A stretch of 8,017 nt of DNA from Bacteroidota bacterium (GTDB taxonomy: Bacteria; Bacteroidota; Bacteroidia; Chitinophagales; Chitinophagaceae), in assembly GCA_025361325.1 (NCBI GenBank), contig JANYAL010000132.1, positions 1 through 8,017 of the forward strand, given 5' to 3'. The notes beneath the pieces are model-generated. The model worked only from the letters and a program-made list of their open reading frames with translations, searched no databases and had not been told where the DNA came from. The position numbers were made by a program, and so were the translations under genes. Below are positions 6,175-8,017 of the stretch, in pieces. Position 1 is the first letter of the stretch, and every line of letters starts with the position of its first letter.

Positions 6175-7442
6175 TGGAAATCATCAAATATCCGGAAAAA
6201 AAGGACTGGAATAATCTATTGCTTCGCCCTGCGGCTGACAATGACCAGCTTGTTGAAAAGGTAAGCCTGATCCTGGAAGCCGTTAAAAATGGGGGCGATA
6301 CCGCTGTAAGAAAATATACACGTGAATTTGACGGGACCAACCTGCAGTCTTTTGAAGTATCCGCAACCGAGTGGACTGCTGCGCATCATATTCCTGAAGC
6401 ACTTAAAAAGGCGATACAGCTTGCCGCATCCAACATCATTGCCTTTCATGAAAAACAAATAGAACCCGTAGTAGTTACCGAGACCATGCCTGGCGTGCAA
6501 TGCTGGAGAAGGTCTGTGGCCATTGATAAAGTGGGGCTCTATATCCCGGGTGGCACCGCTCCCCTATTCTCTACACTCCTGATGACAGGTTTACCGGCTA
6601 TCATTGCAGGTTGCCGGGAGATCGTTGTTTGCACCCCGCCCGGAAAGGATGGGAAGCTGGATCCTGCCCTGCTCTATACCGCTTCATGGATCGGCATCAC
6701 GAGATTGTTCAAAATTGGCGGCGCACAGGCTATTGCAGCAATGACTTACGGCACGGAGTCCATACCAGCGGTATATAAAATAGTTGGCCCCGGTAACAGG
6801 TATGTTACTGCAGCCAAACAACAGGTACAACAACAGGGTATTGCTATTGATATGCCCGCTGGTCCCAGCGAAGTGTGCATACTAGCCGATGGATCGGCAA
6901 ACCCGGCATTCATAGCAGCCGACCTGCTTGCCCAGGCAGAACATGGTTCAGACAGCCAGGTCTTGCTTGTAACCACCATGGCCTCGCTGATTCCTGATGT
7001 CATGGAGGAGATCAGCAAACAGGTACAAAGTTTACCCAGGAAACCGATCGCCCTGCAGGCACTGGAAAATAGTAAACTGATCCTGGTGAAGGATATCCCC
7101 GAAGCAATTGACCTGGTCAATGCTTACGCACCCGAACACCTGATACTGAATTGCCAGGATGTGGATGAGGTTGCGAACAATATCATCAATGCCGGTTCTG
7201 TATTTATCGGTAACTACACACCTGAAACAGTGGGTGATTATGCCAGCGGCACCAACCATACCCTGCCCACCAATGGGTATGCAAAAGCCTACAGCGGAGT
7301 AAGTACCGACACTTTTCTGAAAAAGATAAGCTTCCAGAAACTAGACCATAGCGGTCTTATGAATATTGCTCCGTCTGTAATTACCATGGCAGAGGCGGAA
7401 GGATTGCAGGGGCATGCCAATGCCGTAAAGATCAGGCTATAA
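6174..7442 (+). CDS. hisD: Histidinol dehydrogenase
   Basis: A zinc enzyme carrying out the last two steps of histidine synthesis: NAD-dependent oxidation of L-histidinol to histidinal and then to histidine. It has 422 residues, normal length. Predicted zinc ligands by alignment with E. coli HisD (Gln259, His262, Asp360, His419) are all present with a constant offset of five: Gln254 and His257 in AQAEHGSDSQ, Asp355 in GDYASGTNHTLPT, and His414 in LQGHANAVKIR. The catalytic Glu-His pair is Glu321-His322 in APEHLI. GLYIPGGTAPLFSTLLM, KIVGPGNRYVTAAK and IDMPAGPSEV are also diagnostic. The ATG overlaps the hisG stop by one base, so translation is likely coupled to hisG. hisC follows after 14 bases in the same operon. 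Nothing is missing or disrupted. Confidence 0.97.
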   Translation: MEIIKYPEKKDWNNLLLRPAADNDQLVEKVSLILEAVKNGGDTAVRKYTREFDGTNLQSFEVSATEWTAAHHIPEALKKAIQLAASNIIAFHEKQIEPVVVTETMPGVQCWRRSVAIDKVGLYIPGGTAPLFSTLLMTGLPAIIAGCREIVVCTPPGKDGKLDPALLYTASWIGITRLFKIGGAQAIAAMTYGTESIPAVYKIVGPGNRYVTAAKQQVQQQGIAIDMPAGPSEVCILADGSANPAFIAADLLAQAEHGSDSQVLLVTTMASLIPDVMEEISKQVQSLPRKPIALQALENSKLILVKDIPEAIDLVNAYAPEHLILNCQDVDEVANNIINAGSVFIGNYTPETVGDYASGTNHTLPTNGYAKAYSGVSTDTFLKKISFQKLDHSGLMNIAPSVITMAEAEGLQGHANAVKIRL

Positions 7443-7456
7443 TAAAACAGGCAAAA

Positions 7457-8017
7457 ATGTTTGATATTAACCAAATCGTAAGAGAGAATATTAGGAACCT
7501 GACACCCTATTCTTCCGCCAGGAATGAGTTCAGCGGTCATGCAAATATATTTCTCGATGCCAATGAGAACAGCCTGGGTTCCCCGCTGGGTAATGACTTT
7601 AACCGTTACCCCGACCCCTATCAGCAGGCACTGAAGAAAGCCATCGGACAGCAAAAAAATATCGGAGAAGCAAATATCTTTATCGGCAACGGAAGCGACG
7701 AATGCATCGACATACTCTATCGTTGCTTCTGTGAACCGGGTAAAGATAATGTGATCATCTGTCCCCCAACCTATGGCATGTATGAGGTAAGCGCCCAGAT
7801 CAATAATATTGAGGTCAGGAAAGCCATACTCATAGAAGATTTCCAGCTGGATACAAAAGCGATCATGAAACAGGTGAATGGTAAAACCAGGATCATCTGG
7901 GTCTGTTCACCCAATAACCCAACAGGCAACAGTATGAAATGGGAGGATATACTGTTTCTGCTGAAAAATTTCAATGGGCTGATTATACTGGATGAGGCTT
8001 ATATAGATTTTTCAGGC
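7457..8017 (+). CDS. hisC: Histidinol-phosphate aminotransferase, 5' part (runs off the window)
   Basis: A PLP-dependent class I/II aminotransferase that converts imidazole-acetol phosphate and glutamate to histidinol phosphate. The first 187 residues (of about 350 expected) are present; the frame is open to the window end. Visible: an N-terminal segment (NLTPYSSARNEF) in the usual place of the HisC N-terminal arm; DANENSLGSP at 34-43; RYPDPYQQALKKAI; GNGSDE at 77-82 (PLP phosphate region); PPTYGMYEVSA; SPNNPTGN at about 151-158, with the Asn that contacts PLP; and DEAYIDF at 179-185, whose Asp179 should bind the pyridine nitrogen and Tyr182 the PLP hydroxyl. The PLP-binding lysine lies beyond the window. 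The ATG follows an A-rich 14-base spacer after hisD. The N-terminal pattern and the hisG-hisD context make HisC far more likely than another aminotransferase of the same fold. Confidence 0.95.
   Translation, partial: MFDINQIVRENIRNLTPYSSARNEFSGHANIFLDANENSLGSPLGNDFNRYPDPYQQALKKAIGQQKNIGEANIFIGNGSDECIDILYRCFCEPGKDNVIICPPTYGMYEVSAQINNIEVRKAILIEDFQLDTKAIMKQVNGKTRIIWVCSPNNPTGNSMKWEDILFLLKNFNGLIILDEAYIDFSG

Noticed and set aside
1..8017. Search for mobile elements, CRISPR arrays, phage genes, toxin-antitoxin or defence systems.
   Set aside because: No transposase, integrase, direct-repeat array or att-like duplication was seen; all long frames are housekeeping metabolism or transport.

Overview
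The window looks like chromosomal DNA of a Bacteroidota bacterium. A Chitinophagaceae-like organism is my best guess, but that is inferred from gene style and not measured. The reasons are: a TonB-dependent receptor of the Bacteroidota type (N-terminal carboxypeptidase-regulatory-like domain, plug, outer-membrane beta-barrel), A-rich sequence without Shine-Dalgarno motifs in front of the start codons, a long serine acetyltransferase followed at once by a cysteine synthase, and a hisG-hisD-hisC gene order with long-form HisG.

Layout. Positions 2-355 (+) are the 3' end of a short-chain dehydrogenase/reductase that begins before the window. It converges on a TonB-dependent outer-membrane receptor on the minus strand (414-2885). 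About 430 bp of non-coding DNA (2886-3318) separates that receptor from the divergent cysE; it contains several short perfect palindromes and one candidate promoter. cysE (3319-4143) and cysK (4160-5074) form a two-gene cysteine-biosynthesis unit: serine is acetylated, then O-acetylserine is converted with sulfide to cysteine. After a 248-bp gap the histidine operon starts: hisG (5323-6174), hisD (6174-7442, overlapping hisG by one base) and hisC (7457 to beyond the window end). They encode the first step, the last two oxidations and the transamination of histidine synthesis.

The most interesting part is the gap before hisG. It encodes an unannotated 18-residue peptide, MRSFVHIHHHTHLPAGRP (5184-5240), with five His codons among seven consecutive codons. 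A strong intrinsic terminator (11-bp stem, TTCG loop, T-run; 5271-5302) follows and ends 20 bases before the hisG start. A segment at the end of the peptide ORF (5229-5236) can pair with the 5' arm of that terminator, giving a competing antiterminator. Together these make a complete ribosome-stalling transcription attenuator for histidine, analogous in logic to enterobacterial hisL but different in sequence. The principle is known, so this is not a new class of system, but this instance is invisible to ordinary gene calling. No mobile elements, CRISPR arrays, tRNA or rRNA genes, or defence systems were seen.
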